A stretch of 64,000 nucleotides of DNA from NCBI GenBank assembly GCA_045576235.1, contig JAZNGA010000007.1, positions 1-64,000 on the forward strand. The letters run 5' to 3'. Shown in pieces: positions 1 through 7,768 of this stretch. Each line of letters begins with the position of its first letter. Position 1 is the stretch's first letter. Below the pieces are notes generated by a model. The model worked only from the letters and a program-made list of their open reading frames with translations, had not been told where the DNA came from and did not search any database. Source of the DNA: SIG437 sp045576235 (GTDB lineage Bacteria; Bacillota; Clostridia; UBA1381; UBA9506). Position numbers and translations under genes: made by a program.

Positions 1-1206
1 AATCAGAAGATTAAGGAATTTGAACAAAAAGAGGAAGAAATCAAAGTAATAAAGCAAAAGCAGTTGGAAAATCTTGAAAAAATTTCAGGAATGACCAGAG
101 AAGAAGCTAAAGAAGCGATTATTGCTGACATTGAACAACAGACAAGGCATGAAGCTGCAATTATGGTTAAAGAAATTGAGCAACAGGCAAAGGAAAATGC
201 AGACAGAAATGCCAAAAACATTATTGCTTCTTCAATTCAGAAGGTTGCGGCTGACCATGTGGCTGAAACAACAGTTTCAGTGGTTGAGCTTCCATCTGAT
301 GAAATGAAGGGAAGAATTATTGGTAGAGAGGGAAGAAATATCAGAGCCCTTGAAACTGCCACAGGCGTTGATTTGATAATTGATGATACACCTGAAGCTG
401 TAATTCTTTCAAGCTTTGACCCTATTCGCCGAGAGGTTGCAAGGGTTGCTTTGGAAAAACTTATTGTTGACGGAAGAATTCATCCGGCAAGAATTGAAGA
501 AACAGTTGCAAAAGCTCAAAAAGAAGTTGATGCAGTTATTAAACAGGCAGGAGAAGAAGCAACATTTGAAACAGGCGTTCATGGCTTGCATCCTGACCTT
601 ATCAAGCTTTTAGGTAAATTAAAATTCAGAACAAGCTATGGTCAGAATGTTTTAAAGCATTCCATGGAAGTGTCATATTTGTCAGGACTTATTGCAGGTG
701 AAATCGGAGCCGATATCACACTTGCTAAAAGAGCCGGCCTTCTCCATGACTTAGGAAAGGCAGCTGACCATGAAATGGAAGGCACTCATGTTATGATTGG
801 TGCAGACCTTGCTAAAAAATATAAGGAAGGTCAGGAAGTTATCCATGCTATAATGGCTCATCACGGAGATGTTGAGGCAACAACCTTAATTGCAGCAATA
901 GTTCAGGCAGCAGATGCGATTTCTGCAGCAAGACCGGGAGCAAGAAGAGAAAATATTGAATCATACATCAAGAGACTTGAAAAACTTGAAGAGATAGCTA
1001 ATTCTTTCGATGGAGTTGATAAGTCTTTTGCGATTCAGGCAGGCCGTGAAATCAGAATCATGGTAAAACCTGAAGACATAAAAGATGAAAGCATAACTTT
1101 GGTTGCACGAGATATTGTTAAGAAAATTGAGGAAGAACTTGAATATCCGGGACAGATAAAAGTTAATGTTATAAGAGAAACAAGAGCGGTTGACTACGCA
1201 AAATAA
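1..1206 (+). CDS. rny: Ribonuclease Y, 3' part (5' end outside window)
   Basis: Membrane-anchored endoribonuclease that starts mRNA decay. The reading frame is open from the first base, so the N-terminal membrane anchor and most of the coiled coil lie outside the window; about 401 residues are present. Seen in order: charged coiled-coil residues, a KH RNA-binding domain with the GRIIGREGRNI motif, then an HD phosphohydrolase domain with LLHDLGKA and MAHHGD metal-binding motifs. The TTG at base 64 is internal. A strong terminator follows. In Bacillus rny lies close to spoVS; here spo0A on the other strand separates the two. Confidence 0.97.
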   Translation, partial: NQKIKEFEQKEEEIKVIKQKQLENLEKISGMTREEAKEAIIADIEQQTRHEAAIMVKEIEQQAKENADRNAKNIIASSIQKVAADHVAETTVSVVELPSDEMKGRIIGREGRNIRALETATGVDLIIDDTPEAVILSSFDPIRREVARVALEKLIVDGRIHPARIEETVAKAQKEVDAVIKQAGEEATFETGVHGLHPDLIKLLGKLKFRTSYGQNVLKHSMEVSYLSGLIAGEIGADITLAKRAGLLHDLGKAADHEMEGTHVMIGADLAKKYKEGQEVIHAIMAHHGDVEATTLIAAIVQAADAISAARPGARRENIESYIKRLEKLEEIANSFDGVDKSFAIQAGREIRIMVKPEDIKDESITLVARDIVKKIEEELEYPGQIKVNVIRETRAVDYAK

Positions 1207-1213
1207 ACGATTT

Positions 1214-1249
1214 AGCAGGCTGTTTAAAATTAAACAGCCTGCTTTTTTT
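1214..1249 (+). terminator. Rho-independent terminator of rny
   Basis: A 13-bp inverted repeat (AGCAGGCTGTTTA / TAAACAGCCTGCT) with a very short loop is followed by seven T. It begins eight bases after the rny stop codon. Confidence 0.93.
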
Positions 1250-1360
1250 ATTTGTAGGAAATTACAACATTTATGCTATAATGACGGAAAAACATAAAAT
1301 TCTACCCTTGAAAAAGAGAAAGACACCGAGCATTAGTTGATGAAGGTGATTTTATAAATT

Positions 1361-1411
1361 AAAAAAGTCCCTAAGCTTTATCCTGGGGGGTGGTGGAAAA
1401 GCTTAGGGACT
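1361..1411 (-). terminator. Terminator of spo0A (minus strand)
   Basis: A perfect 14-bp inverted repeat (AGTCCCTAAGCTTT at 1366-1379 and its complement at 1398-1411). Read on the minus strand it ends in a T run (complement of the A run at 1361-1366). On the plus strand the tail is the weaker AATTTTAT, so it could also stop plus-strand transcription. A second small perfect hairpin (TTTATTGC / GCAATAAA, 1421-1440) lies between it and the spo0A stop. Confidence 0.85.
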
Positions 1412-1463
1412 AATTTTATATTTATTGCCAAAGCAATAAAATACAAGATTAAAAAAACAAATT

Positions 1464-2288
1464 TTACTGATTTGAAGCACGCTTCAGTTTCAATCTGATA
1501 GAATCAGAAATCATCGCAATAAACTCACCATTTGTAGGCTTTCCTTTTTCTGTGTCTATTGTGTAACCAAAGATGTCATTTAATATTTCCTCACGGCCAC
1601 GGCTCCAAGCGACCTCTATGGCGTGTCTAATTGCGCGTTCTACGCGTGAGGAGGTTGTTTGATAGTTTTTAGCAACAGTAGGGTATAATAATTTGGTGAT
1701 AGAATTTATGAACTCTTTATCGTTTGTGCATAAAGTGATGGCATCTCTCAGATAATTATAACCTTTAATGTGAGCAGGAACACCAATTTCGTGGATTAAC
1801 TCTGTCACTACAGCTTCTAAATCCTCTTCGTCAATCTGAGATGTTTTTTTAAGTGAACTTTTAGCGTTAAAGTTATCTAAATTAAAAAATTCTGATTTTT
1901 TAAAGTTGCCCGCGCCAATTTCTCTTATTCTTTTAATCAGAACATCAACTTTTTCGTAAGGTTTAACTATATAATATTTAGCACCTAAATTGAGAGCTTT
2001 TGAGGTGATGCTGTCGTGACTCACGGCAGAAAGCATTATAAACGATGGAGCTTTCTCCAATTTTTCGTTTTCAATTCTCTCTAAAAGAGCAAGTCCGTCA
2101 AGTTTTGGCATAACAATATCGCAGACAACCACATCAGGTTTTAAACTTTTAATTAGTTCCAGACCAGATAATCCGTCACCGGCAGACCCTAATATTTCTA
2201 TGTCGCTCTCTGCCATAATACTTTTAGTTATTGATTCACATAATGCCTTATTATCATCAATCAGTAAGACTGATATTTTATCCTGCAT
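1464..2288 (-). CDS. spo0A: Spo0A, master response regulator of sporulation
   Basis: Phosphorylation-controlled transcription factor that commits the cell to endospore formation. 274 residues (B. subtilis about 267). The N-terminal receiver domain has the acidic pair D11/D12, the phospho-acceptor D57 in VVVCDIVMP and K109 in YIVKPY. The C-terminal DNA-binding domain carries the family signature GKPTNGEFIAMISD close to the end. ATG 2288 is chosen because AGGAGG lies eight bases upstream and a SigA promoter sits inside the apparent upstream extension of the frame. The gene is monocistronic with its own terminator. Upstream it faces the SigH-type promoter of spoVS across a 335-base intergenic region. 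Confidence 0.97.
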   Translation of the reverse strand: MQDKISVLLIDDNKALCESITKSIMAESDIEILGSAGDGLSGLELIKSLKPDVVVCDIVMPKLDGLALLERIENEKLEKAPSFIMLSAVSHDSITSKALNLGAKYYIVKPYEKVDVLIKRIREIGAGNFKKSEFFNLDNFNAKSSLKKTSQIDEEDLEAVVTELIHEIGVPAHIKGYNYLRDAITLCTNDKEFINSITKLLYPTVAKNYQTTSSRVERAIRHAIEVAWSRGREEILNDIFGYTIDTEKGKPTNGEFIAMISDSIRLKLKRASNQ

Positions 2289-2321
2289 GATTAATCCTCC
2301 TATTTGTTTTTGACAATATGA

Positions 2322-2350
2322 AGTATAACACACAAGAAGGCAATATTCAA
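2322..2350 (-). promoter_or_regulatory. SigA-type promoter of spo0A
   Basis: On the minus strand TTGAAT, 17-base spacer, TATACT. The predicted start near 2315 gives a leader of about 27 bases with the AGGAGG site. A TTTTGTCGCG stretch at 2377-2386, upstream of the -35, partly resembles a Spo0A box (TTTGTCGAA) and could mean autoregulation; this is inference. Confidence 0.7.
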
Positions 2351-2550
2351 GCAAAAAATTACCATAATTTACCATATTTTGTCGCGCCGCAGTATGTGTT
2401 TCAGACATATGTGTTAACAGGTAAAGAAAAAAAGCAAAGGTGTGTCAAAAGGTAACAAAAAGTGTTATAGTAAAAAAATAGAAAAATATGGTAAAATTAT
2501 ACAAATTATGGTGCTAAGATTTATGTAAAAAGTTGAAAATGAAAATGAAC

Positions 2551-2577
2551 AAAGGAAAAACATTTGATATGTCGAAT
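2551..2577 (+). promoter_or_regulatory. SigH-type promoter of spoVS
   Basis: AAAGGAAAA (2551-2559), an 11-base gap and GTCGAAT (2571-2577) match the Bacillus SigH consensus RnAGGAwWW - 11/12 - RnnGAAT completely. The -10 overlaps TGTCGAA (2570-2576), which is also a Spo0A-box core, so Spo0A could modulate the same site. spoVS is a known SigH-regulon gene in B. subtilis. Confidence 0.75.
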
Positions 2578-2623
2578 TAGTTAAGTAGGATATGTTCTTT
2601 ATTTTTTAGAAAGGAGATGCCCA

Positions 2624-2884
2624 ATGGAAGTGCTTAAAGTTTCGTCTAAATCGAATCCAAATTCTGTTGCGGGTGCTTTGGCCGGAGTAATAAGAGATTC
2701 AGGAGCTGCAGAAATACAGGCAATAGGAGCAGGGGCGCTCAACCAATCAATTAAGGCTATTGCCATTGCCAGAGGCTTTTTAATTCCATCTGGTATGGAT
2801 CTTGTGTGTATTCCGGCTTTTTCGGATGTTCAGATAGATGGAGAAGAAAGAACAGCCATAAAGCTCACAGTGTTATCTAAATAG
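2624..2884 (+). CDS. spoVS: Stage V sporulation protein S
   Basis: Small, highly conserved Alba-like protein of 86 residues needed for normal progress through sporulation; full length for the family. The whole sequence fits SpoVS, including the start MEVLKVSSKSNPNSVAGAL, the central IQAIGAGALNQSIKAIAIARG and the end ERTAIKLTVLS. AGAAAGGAG lies seven bases before the ATG. It is preceded by a SigH-type promoter and followed by a perfect terminator, so it is a single-gene unit. Confidence 0.97.
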   Translation: MEVLKVSSKSNPNSVAGALAGVIRDSGAAEIQAIGAGALNQSIKAIAIARGFLIPSGMDLVCIPAFSDVQIDGEERTAIKLTVLSK

Positions 2885-2886
2885 GC

Positions 2887-2919
2887 AAAAAAGTCTTCAA
2901 AATTTTTGAAGACTTTTTC
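2887..2919 (+). terminator. Terminator of spoVS
   Basis: Inverted repeat AAGTCTTCAAAA / TTTTGAAGACTT followed by a T run, directly after the spoVS stop codon. The A run on its left side makes it potentially bidirectional. Confidence 0.9.
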
Positions 2920-2928
2920 TTTTGAAAG

Positions 2929-2958
2929 TGAATAAATTTATCATATGGTGACAAAATA
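2929..2958 (+). promoter_or_regulatory. Candidate SigG (forespore) promoter of the SASP gene
   Basis: TGAATA (2929-2934), 17-base spacer, CAAAATA (2952-2958). The Bacillus SigG consensus is TGAATA - 17/18 - CATACTA: the -35 matches fully and the -10 at five of seven positions. SASP genes are classical SigG targets, and a nearly identical layout precedes the SpoVAF-like gene at 60885. Confidence 0.6.
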
Positions 2959-3000
2959 GAATTGTAACAGCAGACAGCTGTTATAAGGAGAGTGAAATCA

Positions 3001-3177
3001 GTGCGCAGACGGTCAAAAATGTCAAACCAACTTAAAGAGGAAATTGCAAAAGAGCTTGGTGTTTATGATGTTGTAAAACAATCAGGCGGCTGGGGTGATG
3101 TAACATCACGCGACTGCGGTAATATGGTTACTAAAGCTATAGAAATAGCAGAGAAGTCAGTTTCAAAACAGTCATAA
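3001..3177 (+). CDS. Alpha/beta-type small acid-soluble spore protein (SASP)
   Basis: DNA-binding protein that coats and protects spore DNA and is degraded at germination. 58 residues. The segment LKEEIAKELGV matches the SASP region containing the germination-protease site (E before IA), and GGWGDVTSRDCGNMV plus KAIEIAEK matches the second conserved DNA-binding helix. It lacks the GG-containing insert found between SRxxG and MV in the classical Bacillus proteins, so it belongs to the shorter clostridial type. GTG 3001 is preferred because TAAGGAG ends ten bases before it; the in-frame GTG at 2992 is only one base from that site, and ATG 3028 would remove the basic RRRSK leader. Confidence 0.85.
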   Translation: MRRRSKMSNQLKEEIAKELGVYDVVKQSGGWGDVTSRDCGNMVTKAIEIAEKSVSKQS

Positions 3178-3264
3178 CGCTCAACTTAATCAAATCTTTG
3201 ATTTTAGTTGTTTCAAAACTATCATAAAATTTGTGATAGCTTAACATTTTTAAATCAAAGAAAG

Positions 3265-3306
3265 AACAGGGTTGTCATTTATAGACGACCCTGTTTTACT
3301 TTTTTG
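3265..3306 (+). terminator. Terminator of the SASP gene
   Basis: Inverted repeat AACAGGGTTGTC / GACGACCCTGTT (12 bp with one G-U pair) followed by TTACTTTTTT. It stands about 90 bases after the SASP stop. Confidence 0.75.
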
Positions 3307-3365
3307 AATAAAAATAGACTGCAGAAAAAAATGTTTTACTGCAGCCCAATTTTTATAAAATTTAT

Positions 3366-4283
3366 TTACGCTCTTTTTGCAATTCTTTTGCGTTTTAAAT
3401 TGTCCTGAATTCCTTTAAGCCAAGCCCAGATAGAACCTGCAAGGAAAATTGAAGAATATGTGCCTGCTAAAAGACCTACGATTAATGTTAGTGTGAACTG
3501 TTTTATTGATGTTACACCAAGTATGCAGAGCATAACAATTGGCAAAAGAGTTGTCACAGTAGTGTTTATTGATCTGCCAAGAGTTTGCTTGATGCTCTTG
3601 TTTACAGTGTCTGCAAAAGGTGAGCGTTTTGCTCTTGAGTAGTTCTCTCTTACTCGGTCAAAAACAACGATTGTGTTATTGATTGAGTAACCGATGATAG
3701 TGAGAACTGCTGCAATAAAGTTTGTGTCAATCGGAACTCTAAACACGGCATAGAAAGCCATCATAATAAGCACATCGTGCAAAAGGCAGATAATTGCAGA
3801 TACACCTGTTTTGAATTCAAATCTGATAGTGATATATAAGAGCATGAGGATTGCTGCTATTACAGTAGCTCTTAATGCTTGCGAACTCAGTTCTTTTCCA
3901 ACAGTTGCATCAATATTATCAACCTGAAGAACCGCCTCTTCCGGAAGTGAATATTTTTCCAAGAGAGCCTTTTTCATGTTGTCAAGCTCTGTCTGGTCGG
4001 AAATTGTGATAGTTCTGATAACAATCTGATTTGCATCAGAACGAAGAACGGAAGGCTGAACATTTTCAGGAGTGTTTTCCTGAACAACCTTTGCTATTTC
4101 GTCAAGGTCAACCTTTTTTCCACCCTCGACATAAGCAGACATATCAACATACATATTAAGACCGCCGGCAAAATCAACAGAAAGAGTAAAACCGTTGTTT
4201 ATGATTAATCCAACAACACCAATTAAGATTACTATTGCAGAAACAGCAAAATATAATTTTGATTTTTCAACTATCTTAAACAT
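3366..4283 (-). CDS. secF: Protein translocase subunit SecF
   Basis: Integral membrane subunit of the SecDF complex, which uses the proton gradient to help pull exported proteins through SecYEG. 305 residues, normal length. One N-terminal membrane segment is followed by the family motif VDFAGGLN near residue 37, an extracytoplasmic domain, and five C-terminal membrane segments including IGYSINNTIVVFDRVREN. The start is ATG 4283 because AGAAGGAGG lies six bases upstream; the ATG seven codons earlier would include that site as coding. Its first codons overlap the end of secD by eight bases, so the two are translationally coupled. A weak CTGCAG-based hairpin downstream (about 3317-3347) may end the operon. 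Confidence 0.95.
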   Translation of the reverse strand: MFKIVEKSKLYFAVSAIVILIGVVGLIINNGFTLSVDFAGGLNMYVDMSAYVEGGKKVDLDEIAKVVQENTPENVQPSVLRSDANQIVIRTITISDQTELDNMKKALLEKYSLPEEAVLQVDNIDATVGKELSSQALRATVIAAILMLLYITIRFEFKTGVSAIICLLHDVLIMMAFYAVFRVPIDTNFIAAVLTIIGYSINNTIVVFDRVRENYSRAKRSPFADTVNKSIKQTLGRSINTTVTTLLPIVMLCILGVTSIKQFTLTLIVGLLAGTYSSIFLAGSIWAWLKGIQDNLKRKRIAKRA

Positions 4284-5577
4284 TTTGGTCCTCCTTCTTA
4301 ACACTTACCCCATAAAACTTGAGGTTTTTTATTCTTAAAGCCACCATCTGCTTAAGCAGGAACTTGGTTATGAAGATGGCTGTGAACATGCTGACAACAG
4401 TACCTATTCCTAATGTTATAGCAAAGCCCTGAATCGGACCTGTGCCAAAGAAGAAGAGGACAACTGCTGCAATTAATGTTGTAACATTGGCATCAATGAT
4501 TGCAATGAATGCTCTTTTGAAGCCTGAATCAACCGCAGCGCGAATTGTTTTGCCAACCGTGAGTTCTTCTTTCATACGGGCAAAAATGATAACATTGGCA
4601 TCAACTGCCATTCCGACAGAAAGAATTAAACCCGCAATGCCGGGAAGGCTTAGGTTAACTCTGAATTCTGACATGATATAGGCAACAATCGCGATGTAGA
4701 AAATCAAAGAAACATCTGCCACAAGACCTGGGATTCTATACATTATAGCCATGAAAATCATAACTAAAATAATACCGATTGCAGCTGCTAAAAGGCTGGT
4801 AGATAATGCTTCTTCACCAAGAGAAGGACCAACGCTTCTAAGTTCTACATGCTCAATAGTAAAGGGGAGATTACCTGAATTAATCAAAGCGGCAAGCTCG
4901 CCTGTTTCTTCGGCGCTTGTAAATCCTCCTGAGATAACACATTCAGAAGAATTAATCGTGTTCTCAACAGAAGGCTGTGAAATCACTTCTTCATCAAGCA
5001 TAATAGCAATATAATTTGAGCCACTGGGCTTTTGAGAAGCAATTTGTGTTGCTGTTGCAAACTTAGAAACACCAGACTCATTAAGATTGAGAACAACATG
5101 GTGAATCGTTCCTGATGTCTGGCTGACTTCACCAAAGGCTGCTCTTGCACTCTTGACATCTGTGCCCTCTAAAACAACATTTCCGTCAGAATCTCTGAAG
5201 GTGAGCGTTGCAGTCTGACCTAATGTTTCAACTGCTTCTTTAGGGTCCTGAATTGAAGGAATTTCAACGCGAACCTTTTTCTCTCCCTGAGTTGTTACTG
5301 TTGCTTCGCTGAAGCCAAGCGCATCAAGACGCTTTCTTAAAACATTTGTAACCGATTGCATTTCTTCGTCTGTTGCAGTTTCGGTCTGCGCTTCATATGT
5401 TATGATAGATCCTCCCACGAGGTCGAGGCCCTGACGAATACCGTAATTTTCGTCTAAAGCATTGGGATAGCTGATGTTCCAGTTGGAAATCTTAATGTTA
5501 AAGCCAAAAAGTGCTACATATGCGCATAAAACTATAATAAGCACAGAAATGACTAATTTTGTAATGCTTTTTCCCAT
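4276..5577 (-). CDS. secD: Protein translocase subunit SecD
   Basis: Partner of SecF in Sec-dependent export. 433 residues, typical of Gram-positive SecD. Seen: N-terminal membrane anchor, GIRQGLDLVGGS (the LDLxGG motif), a large extracytoplasmic region, and the five-helix export domain with SVGMAVDANVIIFARMKEE. AAGGAGG stands eight bases before the ATG. It is the first gene of secD-secF; 150 bases of very AT-rich DNA separate it from the topoisomerase gene upstream. Confidence 0.96.
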   Translation of the reverse strand: MGKSITKLVISVLIIVLCAYVALFGFNIKISNWNISYPNALDENYGIRQGLDLVGGSIITYEAQTETATDEEMQSVTNVLRKRLDALGFSEATVTTQGEKKVRVEIPSIQDPKEAVETLGQTATLTFRDSDGNVVLEGTDVKSARAAFGEVSQTSGTIHHVVLNLNESGVSKFATATQIASQKPSGSNYIAIMLDEEVISQPSVENTINSSECVISGGFTSAEETGELAALINSGNLPFTIEHVELRSVGPSLGEEALSTSLLAAAIGIILVMIFMAIMYRIPGLVADVSLIFYIAIVAYIMSEFRVNLSLPGIAGLILSVGMAVDANVIIFARMKEELTVGKTIRAAVDSGFKRAFIAIIDANVTTLIAAVVLFFFGTGPIQGFAITLGIGTVVSMFTAIFITKFLLKQMVALRIKNLKFYGVSVKKEDQNV

Positions 5578-5729
5578 TATTTTATCCTCCTTACATAGTC
5601 ACATAAAATTATTATATATTTTTTTATATGTTTAGTCAATAAAATTTGACATTTTTTATAATTAAATTTTCATTACATCAGGCGTGCTCTTTCTTTTTAT
5701 TTTTGCAAGCATTCCTTCCTTTAATATAT

Positions 5730-7706
5730 TCAGCTCACATCAGTCATATCAAGATAGAGGTGGCCGTTTTCGGAAATATAATCTTTCCTTGCCTGAAGAT
5801 TATCACCTAAAAGAATATCAAACATTTTAAGAGTTTCTTCTTTGTCTTCAATATTAACTTTAATAAGCTTTCTTGTCTCGGGGTTCATTGTGGTCAGAGA
5901 CATCATCTCGGGCTCGTTTTCGCCAAGACCTTTGGAACGCTGAATAGTATATTTTTTGCCCTCAAGCTCTTTTAAGATCTGCTGCTTCTGGGCTTCGTCA
6001 TAAGCGAAGAAGGTGTCCTTTCCGCAGTTGATTTCAAAAAGGGGAGTCTCAGCAATGAAAACTTTTCCTTCCTCAATCAGCTTTGGCATTAATACAAAAA
6101 TCATAGTGAGAATGAGCGTTCTGATCTGGTAACCATCAACATCGGCATCGGTGCAGATGATAACCTTTGACCAACGAAGATTGTTAATATCAAAGGTGTT
6201 CAAATCTTTACCCGATTTGTGGTTTATTTCAGTTCCGCAGCCTAAAACTTTTATTAAATCAGTTATGATTTCACTTTTAAAAATCTTGCCGTAGTCAGCT
6301 TTTAAACAATTAAGAATTTTACCTCTGACGGGAATGATAGCCTGGAATTCAGCATTTCGGCTCAGTTTACATGCACCTAAAGCGGAGTCGCCCTCAACTA
6401 TATAGATTTCTCGTCTTTCTATATCTTTTGTTCGGCAATCGACAAGCTTGCTTATCCTGTTTGTTATATCAAGCGTTCCCGTGAGCTTCTTTTTGGCAGA
6501 AACCTTGGCGCGTTCTGCACTTTCTCGGCTTCTTTTATTAATTAAAACCTGAGAAGCAATTTTTTCGGCTTCCTGTTTGTTTTCTATAAAATAAACCTCA
6601 AGCTGCTGCCTGAAAATCTCAGTCATAGCATCCTGAATAAATTTATTGGTTATTGCTTTTTTTGTCTGGTTTTCATAACTTGTTACAGTAGAAAAAGAGT
6701 TTGTAACAATAATTAAGCTATCTGAAACATCGACAAAGTTTATTTTGCTTTCGTTTTTGTTATATTTTCCATTGGCTTTAAGATATTGGTCAATAGCATA
6801 AACAAAAGCATTTCTTACTGCTCTGTCAGGAGAGCCGCCATGCTCCAAAAAGCTCGAATTATGATAATATTCTATCATATTAATTTCATTGTTAAAACAA
6901 TACGCTGCCTGAAGCTTGAATTTATATTCATCTCTGTCAGCGCTGTCTCTGCCTTTTCTCTCTGCTTCAAAATAGCGTGGTTCAGTAAATTCCTTGGCAT
7001 CACTTATCTCTTTTACATAATCTACGATACCTTTTTCGTAGTAATATTCATACATATCCCAGCCCTCGGGAGTCTGATTATAGAGAGTGAGTGTCAGGCC
7101 TGCGTTAACCACTGCCTGTTTTTTCAAAACTGTCTGAAAATATTCAAGAGGAATATTGATATCTGTGAAAACTTCTGTGTCGGGACGCCACTTAATCTGA
7201 GTTCCTGTTTTCTTATAACGGAATTTTTCAACCTGCATATCTCCAACAGGCTCGCCCTTTTCAAAATGGAGCGTGTGCTTTAAGCCATCTCTGTGAACAC
7301 AAACATCCATATAAGAAGAGCTATATTGTGTGGCACAGGAGCCGAGACCGTTGAGACCAAGACTGAAATTATAATTATCACCGGAGTTGTTGTCATACTT
7401 TCCGCCGGCATACATTTCACAGAACACGAGCTCCCAATTATATCTTTGTTCTTTTTCGTTCCAGCCGAGGGGAATACCTCTTCCGTAATCGCGGACTTCT
7501 ATGGATTTATCCATATATCTCGTCACTTCAATTTCAGTTCCGAAGCCTTCCCTTGCTTCATCTATGGAGTTTGACAATATTTCGAAAAATGAATGTTGAC
7601 ATCCGTCTATTCCGTCAGAGCCAAAAATAACACCAGGACGAAGCCTGACTCTGTCTGCGCCTTTTAGTGAAGAAATACTTTGATTACCATATTCTTTTTT
7701 AGCCAA
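5730..7706 (-). CDS. Type IIA DNA topoisomerase subunit B (GyrB/ParE-like)
   Basis: ATPase subunit of a gyrase or topoisomerase IV type enzyme. 658 residues, in the range for GyrB/ParE. The GHKL ATPase region has ILSNSIDEA, VRDYGRGIP and GLNGLG; the Toprim domain has IVEGDSALGACK, IPVRGKILN and CTDADVDGYQIRTL; the C-terminal RSKGLGE region is present. TTG 7706 is used because GGAGG lies seven bases before it and no better start exists. The family partner (GyrA/ParC) is not adjacent: guaB is upstream and secD downstream. Several substitutions in usually constant Toprim residues (ALGACK for AGGSAK-like, DGYQIR for DGAHIR) suggest a divergent second copy rather than the main gyrase. Confidence 0.88.
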   Translation of the reverse strand: MAKKEYGNQSISSLKGADRVRLRPGVIFGSDGIDGCQHSFFEILSNSIDEAREGFGTEIEVTRYMDKSIEVRDYGRGIPLGWNEKEQRYNWELVFCEMYAGGKYDNNSGDNYNFSLGLNGLGSCATQYSSSYMDVCVHRDGLKHTLHFEKGEPVGDMQVEKFRYKKTGTQIKWRPDTEVFTDINIPLEYFQTVLKKQAVVNAGLTLTLYNQTPEGWDMYEYYYEKGIVDYVKEISDAKEFTEPRYFEAERKGRDSADRDEYKFKLQAAYCFNNEINMIEYYHNSSFLEHGGSPDRAVRNAFVYAIDQYLKANGKYNKNESKINFVDVSDSLIIVTNSFSTVTSYENQTKKAITNKFIQDAMTEIFRQQLEVYFIENKQEAEKIASQVLINKRSRESAERAKVSAKKKLTGTLDITNRISKLVDCRTKDIERREIYIVEGDSALGACKLSRNAEFQAIIPVRGKILNCLKADYGKIFKSEIITDLIKVLGCGTEINHKSGKDLNTFDINNLRWSKVIICTDADVDGYQIRTLILTMIFVLMPKLIEEGKVFIAETPLFEINCGKDTFFAYDEAQKQQILKELEGKKYTIQRSKGLGENEPEMMSLTTMNPETRKLIKVNIEDKEETLKMFDILLGDNLQARKDYISENGHLYLDMTDVS

Positions 7707-7724
7707 GCCTTCTCCTCCTTTTCA

Positions 7725-7756
7725 AAATTCAGGCATAGGAGAAATTCCCCTATGCC
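7725..7756 (-). terminator. Weak hairpin between guaB and the topoisomerase gene
   Basis: GGCATAGG (7732-7739) pairs with CCTATGCC (7749-7756). On the minus strand the hairpin is followed by TGAATTTTG, a poor T tail, so it may only partly stop transcription leaving guaB. Confidence 0.45.
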
Positions 7757-7768
7757 GAAATTTATTTT

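Noticed and set aside
3..221. Minus-strand reading frame rich in Ser/Ile/Cys opposite rny
   Set aside because: It is the complement of the rny coiled coil and has low-complexity composition; the rny frame explains the region.
3317..3347. CTGCAG hairpin as a definite secF terminator
   Set aside because: The stem has only six strong pairs and an imperfect T tail; too weak to list as a separate feature.
6786..7283. 165-codon plus-strand open frame opposite the topoisomerase gene
   Set aside because: It lies wholly inside a well supported gene, lacks a ribosome binding site and has no recognisable motif.
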